The notes under the pieces: model-generated
Told to the model about the DNA's origin: nothing
Databases searched by the model: none
Seen by the model: the letters and a program-made list of their open reading frames with translations, nothing else
Made by a program: the position numbers and the translations under genes
In this document: positions 54,688 through 61,862 of the stretch, piece by piece
How positions within the stretch are numbered: the first letter of the stretch is position 1
Layout: each line of letters begins with the position of its first letter
Assembly: GCA_001778375.1 (NCBI GenBank)
Contig: MFGV01000082.1
Span: 1 to 64,000, forward strand
Length of the DNA: 64,000 nt
Source: Candidatus Firestonebacteria bacterium RIFOXYD2_FULL_39_29
GTDB taxonomy: Bacteria > Oederibacteriota > D2-FULL-39-29
Reading direction: 5' to 3'

Positions 54688-55215
54688 ATGGGGAAGAATA
54701 CGAACAGCTGTAAGGATACAGATGACTGCAAGATAGAATATTCTCTGCTTCATGTCTGGTTGGACAATCTTCCTTATATTCTCATGGTACTTTTAGGGGC
54801 TCTGATTATCGGCCTTACTTTTGAGTATCTTCTTGCGATATTATTTGTGCTGTACGGCGTGGCAGGAACGCTGTGGTTCATCATATTTATCTGCCCTTAT
54901 TGCCATTACTATGGTTCAAAGGCCTGTCCCTGCGGGTACGGGGTGTTGAGCAAAACAATAGTTCTGAAAAAAGACGAAACCCAGTTTCATTCTATTTTCA
55001 AAAAGAATATCATCGCCATTGTGCCTTTATGGCTGCTCCCGGTGGCTGCGGGTATCTATAATATAATAAATTCATTTTCTGCTCTGATGCTGATATTGGT
55101 CGTTATTTTTATTGTTGATTCGTATGTTATCCTGCCTTGGATCTCAAGAAAATACGGCTGTGTGGATTGCCCGAATAAAGATGAATGCCCTTGGATGGGA
55201 ACCAAGAAAAAATAG
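54688..55215 (+). CDS. Membrane protein with cysteine motifs
   Basis: 175 residues. Membrane segments (about 28-50, 53-72, 112-130, 138-157) alternate with cysteine clusters CPYCHYYGSKACPCG (about 71-85) and CVDCPNKDECPWM near the C-terminus, and an N-terminal CKDTDDCK. The cysteine patterns suggest metal or FeS ligands at the membrane. Start preceded by GGGGG. Family not recognised. Confidence 0.55.
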   Translation: MGKNTNSCKDTDDCKIEYSLLHVWLDNLPYILMVLLGALIIGLTFEYLLAILFVLYGVAGTLWFIIFICPYCHYYGSKACPCGYGVLSKTIVLKKDETQFHSIFKKNIIAIVPLWLLPVAAGIYNIINSFSALMLILVVIFIVDSYVILPWISRKYGCVDCPNKDECPWMGTKKK

Positions 55216-55269
55216 TCCGTATCCTCCCTATAATCTTATGAGAAACGCATAGCCGAATTTAAATCTTAA

Positions 55270-55300
55270 CGTATTTATTCTTTATGAGAGATACGATAAC
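55270..55300. promoter_or_regulatory. Operator-like repeat around the RadC start
   Basis: CGTATTTA (55270-55277) before and ATACGATA after the ATG at 55284 reproduce the arrangement at the recombinase start (16423-16449). Both copies sit over the same coding start of the shared leader. Confidence 0.45.
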
Positions 55301-55820
55301 CGCAGAAAACATTAACGGCGTAAGGAATCGGATATTCTATAATAATATACGCCAAACTATTGACCATCTTCAAAACTTCCTTATAAACGAATCTCCAGCC
55401 TGTATTTCCAAGGAAAAGATAACCGACTCCCATACTGCGTATGGGTTGTGCAAGAATATGGAGCTGTTGGAAAAAGAAGAATTTCGCATCCTCATCATGG
55501 ATACCCTTAATCAGCTTACGCGTATTGAAACCATATCAATAGGTACTGTCAATTCAAGCCTGGTAACTCCAAGAGAAGTATATAGAGCGGCATTGCTGTA
55601 TGACGCGGTAACTATTATTGGTGTCCATAACCACCCCAGCGGTTCTATTGAGCCTTCAGACCAAGACATCAAAATCACCAGGGACTTATGCAAAGCAGGA
55701 AAGCTTATAAATATTAAATTTCTTGACCACCTTATTATCGGCAATCAGCGTTATTCCAGTATGGCCGACTTAGGGCTCTTACCTAAAGAAGTTAAAGCTA
55801 CTTCAGGGGTTATTAACTAA
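55284..55820 (+). CDS. RadC-like JAMM-domain protein
   Basis: 178 residues. Residues about 58-165 form the RadC/JAB domain with the metal-site motif HNHPSGSIEPSDQD (His115, His117, Asp128) and a conserved SIGTVNSSLVTPREVYRAAL region. RadC proteins are common on mobile elements and act in DNA metabolism, although no repair role is proven. Residues 16-58 are almost the same as the N-terminus of the recombinase at 16439. The stop overlaps the ligase start by one base. Confidence 0.9.
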   Translation: MRDTITAENINGVRNRIFYNNIRQTIDHLQNFLINESPACISKEKITDSHTAYGLCKNMELLEKEEFRILIMDTLNQLTRIETISIGTVNSSLVTPREVYRAALLYDAVTIIGVHNHPSGSIEPSDQDIKITRDLCKAGKLINIKFLDHLIIGNQRYSSMADLGLLPKEVKATSGVIN

Positions 55821-57001
55821 TGCGGACATATAACGAGCTATTTAAGCGCTGTGACGAACTCGGGATTCCTATTAACCCTTCAAATGGATACACCAAGGAA
55901 GGATTACAGAACCTCATACGAGACCATCTTTGGCAGAGAGACCATCCAGATGAAAAGATGCTTCTCCAGGTAGAACCCGAGCTTGCTCAAAGTATCGAGG
56001 AACTTAACGACAAAAAAGCTGAGGATATCTGGAATTCCAAAGACTATTGCGCTCAGCTTAAACTCGACGGTAATAGAATATTATTGCACATAGGTAAGAC
56101 TTCTAACAGAGCTACCAGCAGGAGGAAGTCTGACGTTACCTTTCTCTTTTCTGAGAAAACCGACAATATGCCTTCTCAGAGAGATTTCTTGCTCCCAGAC
56201 TATGAGGGCACAGTCTTAGATGGTGAAGCCATAATGCCAGTGCCAGATTTAGATACCGGGTCAGTAATTACTTCGTCGGAATTGCAGTCTACTTCCGCAG
56301 TCTTAAACTGCTCGCCTGATCTAAGCAAAAAGCTTCAGGAAGGCAGACCTATAATCTACCATATTTTTGATGTGATCTACTGGAAGGGAAAGAATGTTAT
56401 GCCTTTATCGTATGATATCCGTTTAAATCTCGTTGACAATATATTTTTGGAGATAAACAGCCGCGGCGGGAGCAATTACTTTTCCAGGGTAGAGACCGTA
56501 CTTGATAACAAGAAACAGTTTTATCAAGATATGATTGCGCAGGGTAAAGAAGGTGTTATGCTTAAATCTCTAAATAGCATCTATGAGCCTGGCAAAAGAA
56601 CCTGGAACTGGTTAAAAGTAAAGGAGTGGAGCGAATACGACGGCATCATCACCGGTTGGCTTCCTTCAACAGAAGGTAAGGGATATGAAAACCTTATTGG
56701 CTCTCTTGAAGTAAGCGCTTATGATGAGAACAGAATCCTTCGTCCCATAGCCTGTGTCAGTCCCAGATCATTAGAGGAACGCAAATCATTAACACAAATC
56801 AATAATTCAGGTCAGGTTGGATTAAAGGCGGATATCCTTGGCAAGGTTGTTACAGTTCGGGGAAGGGAATGGTCAGGCAAGAGCATACGCCTTAAACATG
56901 CCGTACTTTTAACTTGGCGCGAGGACAAGAGTCCAGAAGACTGTGCAATTAACTTTAATACTATCAAGTCTAAGTTAGAGTTAGGGGAGCGTGTAAGATG
57001 A
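55820..57001 (+). CDS. ATP-dependent DNA ligase
   Basis: 393 residues. Nucleotidyltransferase motifs are visible: KLDG with adenylated Lys81, DGEA, FDVIYW, EGVMLKS (motif IV) and WLKVK (motif V). A C-terminal OB-fold follows (about 280-380). An N-terminal extension of about 70 residues precedes. Such ligases are typical of phages and conjugative elements and would seal nicks for element replication. It overlaps the next gene by 4 bases (ATGA). Confidence 0.9.
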   Translation: MRTYNELFKRCDELGIPINPSNGYTKEGLQNLIRDHLWQRDHPDEKMLLQVEPELAQSIEELNDKKAEDIWNSKDYCAQLKLDGNRILLHIGKTSNRATSRRKSDVTFLFSEKTDNMPSQRDFLLPDYEGTVLDGEAIMPVPDLDTGSVITSSELQSTSAVLNCSPDLSKKLQEGRPIIYHIFDVIYWKGKNVMPLSYDIRLNLVDNIFLEINSRGGSNYFSRVETVLDNKKQFYQDMIAQGKEGVMLKSLNSIYEPGKRTWNWLKVKEWSEYDGIITGWLPSTEGKGYENLIGSLEVSAYDENRILRPIACVSPRSLEERKSLTQINNSGQVGLKADILGKVVTVRGREWSGKSIRLKHAVLLTWREDKSPEDCAINFNTIKSKLELGERVR

Positions 57002-57315
57002 AAAACACAGATTGGGAAATTGTTTCAACATATACCATGGAGCAAGCTGTATCTGACGGCATTCTTGTTAAAGTAGGTTGGTGTATATCCGGTAAAGCCA
57101 AAACCCCAGTGGTATTTACTTCTAACCTGTTTTATTCCGGCGGTTATCAGGATGCTGACCTGAGGTTAAAACTCATCACTCGTGGTTTAGAATCTTTGCA
57201 GAAGCCCGACAAAGAAGACGATGACTATAGGAAGTTGCGCGTCCTCGAAAAGAATGAAATCTGGCTGATCGAAGACCCCACTGGCCTTACCTTTATGCGC
57301 CCTGAGGACTACTAA
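56998..57315 (+). CDS. Small hypothetical protein of the element
   Basis: 105 residues, MKNTDWEIVSTYTMEQAVSDG..., soluble, without motifs I recognise. It overlaps the ligase stop by 4 bases (ATGA), so it belongs to the RadC-ligase operon. The beginning resembles small DUF6573-type plasmid proteins found next to PRTRC-type cassettes (W.IVSTYT..QA), but I am not certain. Confidence 0.55.
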   Translation: MKNTDWEIVSTYTMEQAVSDGILVKVGWCISGKAKTPVVFTSNLFYSGGYQDADLRLKLITRGLESLQKPDKEDDDYRKLRVLEKNEIWLIEDPTGLTFMRPEDY

Positions 57316-57324
57316 CCAGAAGAA

Positions 57325-57343
57325 TAAGTAACATATATGTTAC
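57325..57343. repeat. Post-stop motif, copy 2
   Basis: ATAAGTAACAT (57325-57335) runs into the perfect 16-base palindrome GTAACATATATGTTAC (57328-57343), ten bases after the end of the RadC-ligase operon. Confidence 0.75.
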
Positions 57344-57396
57344 CCGATAGTTTTTGTACAGCGGTTTCAAGAGTGGGCATAGTTGATAACCTTCTG

Positions 57397-57738
57397 CTAT
57401 ATTTTCCTCTTAGGGATCATATAATAGTGTTTATCGAATTTATCTCTGACATCATTTCTCAAATCTTCAAAGGTTTTATGTCCATGCTTTTTTAATAAAG
57501 CATAGAAACCAGGACCTTTATAGCTTTCTGCGATTGCACTCCAAAAAAAGACAAACATTCCGCGAAAATTAAGTTTTAAGAGCCTGGAAATAGTAATCCT
57601 GACACCTTTCTTAATACTTGGATTGGTTTTTTCATCATTTATGATTTCATTCCAGCTGAGTGACTTTGCTAGGAAATCAAAGAATTCTTTTTCTTTACCT
57701 TTTAAATCCTTATAAGCTTCAGACTTAAAGATATCCAT
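57397..57738 (-). CDS. Hypothetical protein on the opposite strand
   Basis: 113 residues, with AGGAGG 5 bases before its ATG on the minus strand. Basic, helical, no known motif (MDIFKSEAYKDLKGKEKEF...). It separates the ligase operon from the ubiquitin-like cassette and is transcribed against both, so it may be an insertion. Confidence 0.6.
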   Translation of the reverse strand: MDIFKSEAYKDLKGKEKEFFDFLAKSLSWNEIINDEKTNPSIKKGVRITISRLLKLNFRGMFVFFWSAIAESYKGPGFYALLKKHGHKTFEDLRNDVRDKFDKHYYMIPKRKI

Positions 57739-57788
57739 GATGCCTCCTAGTACAGAATTTATACCTATACTATCGCAGAAAGGTAAGA

Positions 57789-57817
57789 AAAGTTCAATGG
57801 TCTTCCGTATTTATAAT
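57789..57817 (+). promoter_or_regulatory. Candidate promoter of the ubiquitin-like cassette
   Basis: TATAAT (57812-57817) inside CCGTATTTATAATAG, with a weak -35 region (AAGTTC near 57789). The CGTATTTA word (57806-57813) recurs at 16425, 17717, 18143 and 55270. The cassette start at 57850 has AAGGAGG (57834-57840) before it. Confidence 0.5.
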
Positions 57818-57849
57818 AGAGAACCAGATACAAAAGGAGGATACACCCA

Positions 57850-58047
57850 ATGGAGAACAGGCCAATAGCGGTAAAGAACAGAATTGCCAAGTACCTTGAT
57901 TATGAGGTCGAGGTGGGGAATGACGAGACCCCCGAACAAGTCAAAACAAACCTGTCAGAGATTTTCCCTGAAATATCGCATGCTAAATATACCCAGCATC
58001 CTGACGGGACTATCGAATTTGAGGTAACCGCCGGCACAAAAGGGTAA
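57850..58047 (+). CDS. Ubiquitin-like small protein (PRTRC protein C / Prok_Ub family)
   Basis: 65 residues, MENRPIAVKNRIAKYLDYEV..., predicted beta-grasp, ending in a single C-terminal glycine (EVTAGTKG). Length, position and pattern match the small protein (PRTRC_C, Pfam Prok_Ub) found beside E1-, E2- and JAB-like genes in PRTRC cassettes. By analogy it would be activated by the ThiF protein and joined to targets. No diglycine needs processing, since the glycine is already terminal. Function unproven. The four downstream genes follow with tight spacing. Confidence 0.75.
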   Translation: MENRPIAVKNRIAKYLDYEVEVGNDETPEQVKTNLSEIFPEISHAKYTQHPDGTIEFEVTAGTKG

Positions 58048-58051
58048 GCCT

Positions 58052-58288
58052 ATGGATAATATCTTCAAGGACACAGATATTGACTTCCAGCGGAAGATCA
58101 ACAGGGCAAAGCAGTTCTTGACCGTCTTTAACAAAAAGGATCTGGTTATTGATTCTTTAACAACAAAGAAGATAGGCAGATATACCGCTCTATTCGGTGA
58201 ATTACTGTCCTACAATACCCAAATGGAGACCATTGAAGATTCTTTGCTCTCTTCCAAGAGCGAGTGTATAAGCGAGGGATATATCTGA
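58052..58288 (+). CDS. Unknown small protein in the ubiquitin-like cassette
   Basis: 78 residues, MDNIFKDTDIDFQRKINRAK..., helical and polar. It lies 4 bases after the ubiquitin-like gene and its end overlaps the upstream frame of the next gene, so it is translated in the same operon. No motif is recognised. It may be a cassette-specific adaptor or substrate. Confidence 0.6.
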   Translation: MDNIFKDTDIDFQRKINRAKQFLTVFNKKDLVIDSLTTKKIGRYTALFGELLSYNTQMETIEDSLLSSKSECISEGYI

Positions 58289-58290
58289 TT

Positions 58291-58881
58291 ATGGCTAATA
58301 ACCCGTCTGCTTCGGACATAGTTACTACTTTAAACCGTCTGGCATATGTTTCCTTTATGAAGGATGCCAAGGTGTTAGGCTATGTTTCCCATAATCAGAA
58401 TGTTCCTCTCAATGTATCCCCTCAGAGCATTAGCTGTAATCTACGAAAGCTTTTAAAGTCCCTAATCAAAGAAGATGTAAGCATTTCAAAGTTCAGGTCC
58501 GCATTCCGCTGGCATGTAGAGGTTGTACAGAAGCAGGAATACGGTGACTCCGATTTCAGAGAGTATATTTCCAGCAATGGTCTTCTTAAAAAGCATTTCC
58601 ATACTCAAAGCAATAACTTTGACGGATTATTCCGATGTTCCTTGGAGCTATTCTCCTTTATGCATCATAACAGCCAGCGTTATCTTGAATACAATCAAAG
58701 CTTTGTCACAGATCTTAAGTCTTACATTGATAAAATAACTACATTAAAAGACCTCCTGCCTTCTTTATATGATCAATTTCTCGACAAGGAAGCAAAATTC
58801 AAAAAGCAGCTACAGGAAAGATATATGGCTATTGCAAACAAGAAGAAAGAAAAGAAGGAAAACAAGCGTGCTCTGTTATGA
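58291..58881 (+). CDS. Unknown helical protein in the ubiquitin-like cassette
   Basis: 196 residues from the ATG at 58291 (an upstream frame start at 58264 overlaps the previous gene and lacks a site). Mostly helical with a highly basic Lys-rich C-terminus (NKKKEKKENKRALL). Overlaps the E2-like gene start by 4 bases (ATGA). It occupies the place of PRTRC protein E in other cassettes, but I see no conserved motif to confirm that. Confidence 0.6.
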   Translation: MANNPSASDIVTTLNRLAYVSFMKDAKVLGYVSHNQNVPLNVSPQSISCNLRKLLKSLIKEDVSISKFRSAFRWHVEVVQKQEYGDSDFREYISSNGLLKKHFHTQSNNFDGLFRCSLELFSFMHHNSQRYLEYNQSFVTDLKSYIDKITTLKDLLPSLYDQFLDKEAKFKKQLQERYMAIANKKKEKKENKRALL

Positions 58882-59549
58882 CTACGATCCATTTGGAGTC
58901 ATACGGTGTTCGTGTGGAGCTTCAGGATGAGAACAATAAGAAGCAGTACCGCTATCTATCCCCTAATAAGTTTAAGGAAATAGTCTTACGAGATACGAAA
59001 TTTGACAGCGGGTTACTGCCTCCCGGTACTTTATCCTATCAGCGAACAGGAGGTGGAGAGAAGATTACATTACTCCGCCCCGACCAGGTGTTTAAGGTTA
59101 AATACAATAACAATAAAGCTGATGGCGCACCAGTTGTGTTTGACTTCCAGGTACCGTTACCGCCGTTAGTGTGGATTTACGAGGTAAACTCCAATCGGTT
59201 GTTATATTCCACCAAAGTCTTTGCTATCGGAAAGGAAACAATAACAGATAATATCATGCTTTATAATGCGCCTTTTTCCAATGTCCACCCAAACGGCGAG
59301 GTCTGTTGGGGAACGGCCGGCAACTTGATTGATAAGCCGTTTAAATCCCTCCAGGGAATGTCTAATCTACCAAGGATATTCTTTCTATCCCCGTTTAACG
59401 AAGATTTATTCAATAACGACAGTAATGGACCCGGAACCCGCATGCTTAACTGGTTTAAATCTTATGACGGGAAGCAGGAATTCCCATATAGCGAATTAAA
59501 GCCGTATGGAATCTTAAGCGAGGTGTTGCATGGTAAAGTCAATCGTTAG
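58878..59549 (+). CDS. E2-like protein (PRTRC protein B / Prok-E2_D-like)
   Basis: 223 residues. The segment APFSNVHPNGEVCWGT (131-146) matches the E2-type active-site pattern HPN-x-G-x-C, with candidate catalytic Cys143. Preceding residues (about 85-130) are beta-rich as in Prok-E2 folds, and the length fits PRTRC_B. It would accept the ubiquitin-like protein from the E1. It overlaps the JAB gene by 20 bases, so the partners are made together. Confidence 0.75.
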   Translation: MTTIHLESYGVRVELQDENNKKQYRYLSPNKFKEIVLRDTKFDSGLLPPGTLSYQRTGGGEKITLLRPDQVFKVKYNNNKADGAPVVFDFQVPLPPLVWIYEVNSNRLLYSTKVFAIGKETITDNIMLYNAPFSNVHPNGEVCWGTAGNLIDKPFKSLQGMSNLPRIFFLSPFNEDLFNNDSNGPGTRMLNWFKSYDGKQEFPYSELKPYGILSEVLHGKVNR

Positions 59550-60276
59550 TCAGTTAGTGAACCACAGTATAGGCCTTCCCAAGAAACTTATTAAGCCTGT
59601 AAACTATATCTTATGCGGTACGGGAGCAAAGGAGATAAGAGAAACGGAATTAGGAACCATTATCGTAACCCCGAAAGAAATAGTCGGCCTAGAGAAAGTA
59701 CAAGAAGGCTTTAAGATAAAACTGCCTAAGATCCCTGTTGTTCTTCTTTTGACCTGTTTAAGCTTCTTTAAGAAGGTTTATATGAAACATCAGTCAGAAG
59801 CGCTCCTTCAGATATTCTGGGATCGCAACCGTAAGTCTTACTATATCCACTGTCCTCCCCAGCAGGTAGGCCCTGCCTCAGTCAAGTTCGAACATAATAC
59901 GGCAATGGAGAAAGAGAACATCCTGGCTCTTGAAATCCATAGTCACGGGAATATGCAGGCTTTCTTCTCAGCCGTGGATGACGGTGATGAGAAGGCTACC
60001 CGTCTTTATGCGGTAGCAGGACAGATAACAGAACCTTTACCTCAACTTAAAATCCGCGCTTGCTGTGGTACCTCGTCTATCCCTGTATCTTTAGAGGATA
60101 TCTTTGACCTGGTATCAGAAGTTCCCGATAAATGGTTTAAAGAGATAAACCCTGTGGAAGACGACGAACATCAAACAGAACTGGATATGCTGCTATACGG
60201 CTGTAGCATGGAGCGTGATTTACCGGGCGTTGGACAGGACCTGCATAAGCCTGGTTTAAATATTGAGGATCTATAA
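59530..60276 (+). CDS. JAMM (JAB/Mov34) peptidase-like protein (PRTRC protein A)
   Basis: 248 residues. The JAMM metal-binding motif is present as HSH...S..D: His137, His139, Ser147 and Asp150 (HSHGNMQAFFSAVDD). The N-terminal 60 residues are a separate beta-rich part. Such enzymes remove ubiquitin-like tags or trim their precursors. It stands between the E2-like and E1-like genes, as in PRTRC cassettes. Confidence 0.8.
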   Translation: MVKSIVSQLVNHSIGLPKKLIKPVNYILCGTGAKEIRETELGTIIVTPKEIVGLEKVQEGFKIKLPKIPVVLLLTCLSFFKKVYMKHQSEALLQIFWDRNRKSYYIHCPPQQVGPASVKFEHNTAMEKENILALEIHSHGNMQAFFSAVDDGDEKATRLYAVAGQITEPLPQLKIRACCGTSSIPVSLEDIFDLVSEVPDKWFKEINPVEDDEHQTELDMLLYGCSMERDLPGVGQDLHKPGLNIEDL

Positions 60277-60279
60277 TCT

Positions 60280-61047
60280 ATGAAAATAACTCTGCCAAAG
60301 ACATACTTTGAGAATAACCTTTACACCCATGTAAGAATCCTTCAGATAGGAGCCGGAGGGACCGGGAGCGCTCTGGTTCCCCTGCTTGCCCGTTTAATTG
60401 CTTCAGAAAGAGAGATGACTTTTGAATATCTGATTGTTGACGGTGACCGCGTTAGTATATCTAACATTGTTAGGCAGAACTTTATTAAGTCGGACATAGG
60501 TAAGCCGAAGGCAGAAGTCTTAACCCAAAGATACGGCTCTGCATTTGGCGTAAACCTATCCTGTATATCTAAATATTACAATGAAGAAACAGCAGAGAAA
60601 GTAAAGCTGAACGTGTTTGATATTGTGGTTGGCTGTGTGGATAATAATAAAGCCAGAGCTTTTATATCTTCAGAGTTATCAAAGATAGATAATAATTACA
60701 ATCGTCCTCTGTACATAGATTCAGGAAACGAACTTATCGGTGGTCAGACCTTTATTCAAGGAATGTTGAAAGACTCATACTGCGGGCCAAAGCTTATCGA
60801 GCAACATCCTGAGATTGCTAACCAGGACACCAATTCAGAAAGAAGCTGTACTGCAAACCTTGCAAACGGTACTCAGCGTCTAACCACTAATCAAACGGCA
60901 GCTGTATTTCTCTTCAATGTCATAGACCAGTACATCCACAAGGTAAACATCCCTTATTATGAAATCAACTGGACGACGTCAAATACCGTGAGTAAGATAT
61001 TTTTAGATGACTGGGTTAAATCCAAGGGGAACCTTGCTCAGGCATAA
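60280..61047 (+). CDS. E1-like ThiF-family activating enzyme (PRTRC ThiF)
   Basis: 255 residues. Rossmann nucleotide-binding loop GAGGTGS (24-30), Asp54 (VDGD), the Arg-containing NIVRQNF (62-68), Lys75 and the GCVDNN motif (118-123) are those of E1 enzymes that adenylate a terminal glycine. Cys190 in ERSCTANLA is a candidate for the thioester. It lacks the ubiquitin-fold and extra domains of eukaryotic E1. It ends the cassette and is followed directly by the post-stop motif. Confidence 0.85.
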   Translation: MKITLPKTYFENNLYTHVRILQIGAGGTGSALVPLLARLIASEREMTFEYLIVDGDRVSISNIVRQNFIKSDIGKPKAEVLTQRYGSAFGVNLSCISKYYNEETAEKVKLNVFDIVVGCVDNNKARAFISSELSKIDNNYNRPLYIDSGNELIGGQTFIQGMLKDSYCGPKLIEQHPEIANQDTNSERSCTANLANGTQRLTTNQTAAVFLFNVIDQYIHKVNIPYYEINWTTSNTVSKIFLDDWVKSKGNLAQA

Positions 61048-61061
61048 GTAACATATGTAAC
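61044..61061 (+). repeat. Post-stop motif, copy 3
   Basis: ATAAGTAACAT (61044-61054) contains the ThiF stop codon TAA (61045-61047) and continues as ATGTAAC to give GTAACATATGTAAC. Same arrangement as after the polymerase gene at 22385. Confidence 0.75.
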
Positions 61062-61159
61062 GTACGATAATCTGTAAGCCAATAGAAACTTCCTTTAGTC
61101 CCATACGAAGGGGTCACGTATATGCTCTTAAGGTTCACACTAACAGGAGGTTTGTTTAC

Positions 61160-61318
61160 ATGTCTACAATAAGAAATGCAATTACAATAAAATTTGTTGG
61201 GAAGATAATTTCTACCCTTGCCTCTGTGACGTTTCAACCTACACTGTTAGATATTTTTTACGTTTTTCTCTATAGAGAGAGTCAGAGAGGCCTTCTAGAC
61301 TCAATACCGACGTTGTAG
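61160..61318 (+). CDS. Small hypothetical protein
   Basis: 52 residues, MSTIRNAITIKFVGK..., with AGGAGG (61145-61150) 9 bases before the ATG. No recognised motif. The interval 61062-61159 otherwise holds no gene. Confidence 0.4.
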   Translation: MSTIRNAITIKFVGKIISTLASVTFQPTLLDIFYVFLYRESQRGLLDSIPTL

Positions 61319-61356
61319 AGGTTAATCATGAAGCTCAAGCTTCTTGGAGGAGCTGT

Positions 61357-61575
61357 ATGGACAGAAAGCTGCAATTTATTCAAAGCAATAGTAATATCAA
61401 TATCAGGGAGTTTACCGGACCCGTCTGTGAGCTTCGCAATGGAGTGTGGAGACTAACCCCGGCTTTTAGAACTTTTATAGAACAGCTTATTGTTGCCTCT
61501 AAGGGAAGGTCTGCTAAAGTCCGCATTGAGTTCTTAATGGATAAGGATATCATAGTCAGTCTTTCCGACCTATAA
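61357..61575 (+). CDS. Small hypothetical protein
   Basis: 72 residues, MDRKLQFIQSNSNINIREF..., soluble, ending IIVSLSDL. TTGGAGGAG precedes the ATG. Probably part of the element; not recognised. Confidence 0.5.
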   Translation: MDRKLQFIQSNSNINIREFTGPVCELRNGVWRLTPAFRTFIEQLIVASKGRSAKVRIEFLMDKDIIVSLSDL

Positions 61576-61628
61576 ATCTACCTGCCTTTAATATCTTCTT
61601 ACCGTATTTTATCTTAGAGGATAAACCC

Positions 61629-61862
61629 ATGCCGGAGAAAGTAATAATACATAACAGTAGTTACAACCTTGTCGAGAGTAAGGGCCGTCTCTATATCATT
61701 CCCCAGCCGGCTAAGCCTAACCCATATAAACTGAGCAATATATTTGCTTCAACTGTTACCGTCGTGCTATGTGCCTGCCTACTGTTATTTCCAGCGGTCA
61801 GCATCTTCCTTCTTTTATCCCTGATCTTTACAAATATGTTTAAGAAAGGACTCAATAAATGA
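61629..61862 (+). CDS. Small membrane protein of the element
   Basis: 77 residues. A polar N-terminus, then a hydrophobic region (about 42-70) that could form one or two membrane segments, and a basic end. Its stop overlaps the AAA+ start by 4 bases (ATGA), so the two are coupled. Function unknown; perhaps a membrane anchor for the ATPase. Confidence 0.6.
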   Translation: MPEKVIIHNSSYNLVESKGRLYIIPQPAKPNPYKLSNIFASTVTVVLCACLLLFPAVSIFLLLSLIFTNMFKKGLNK

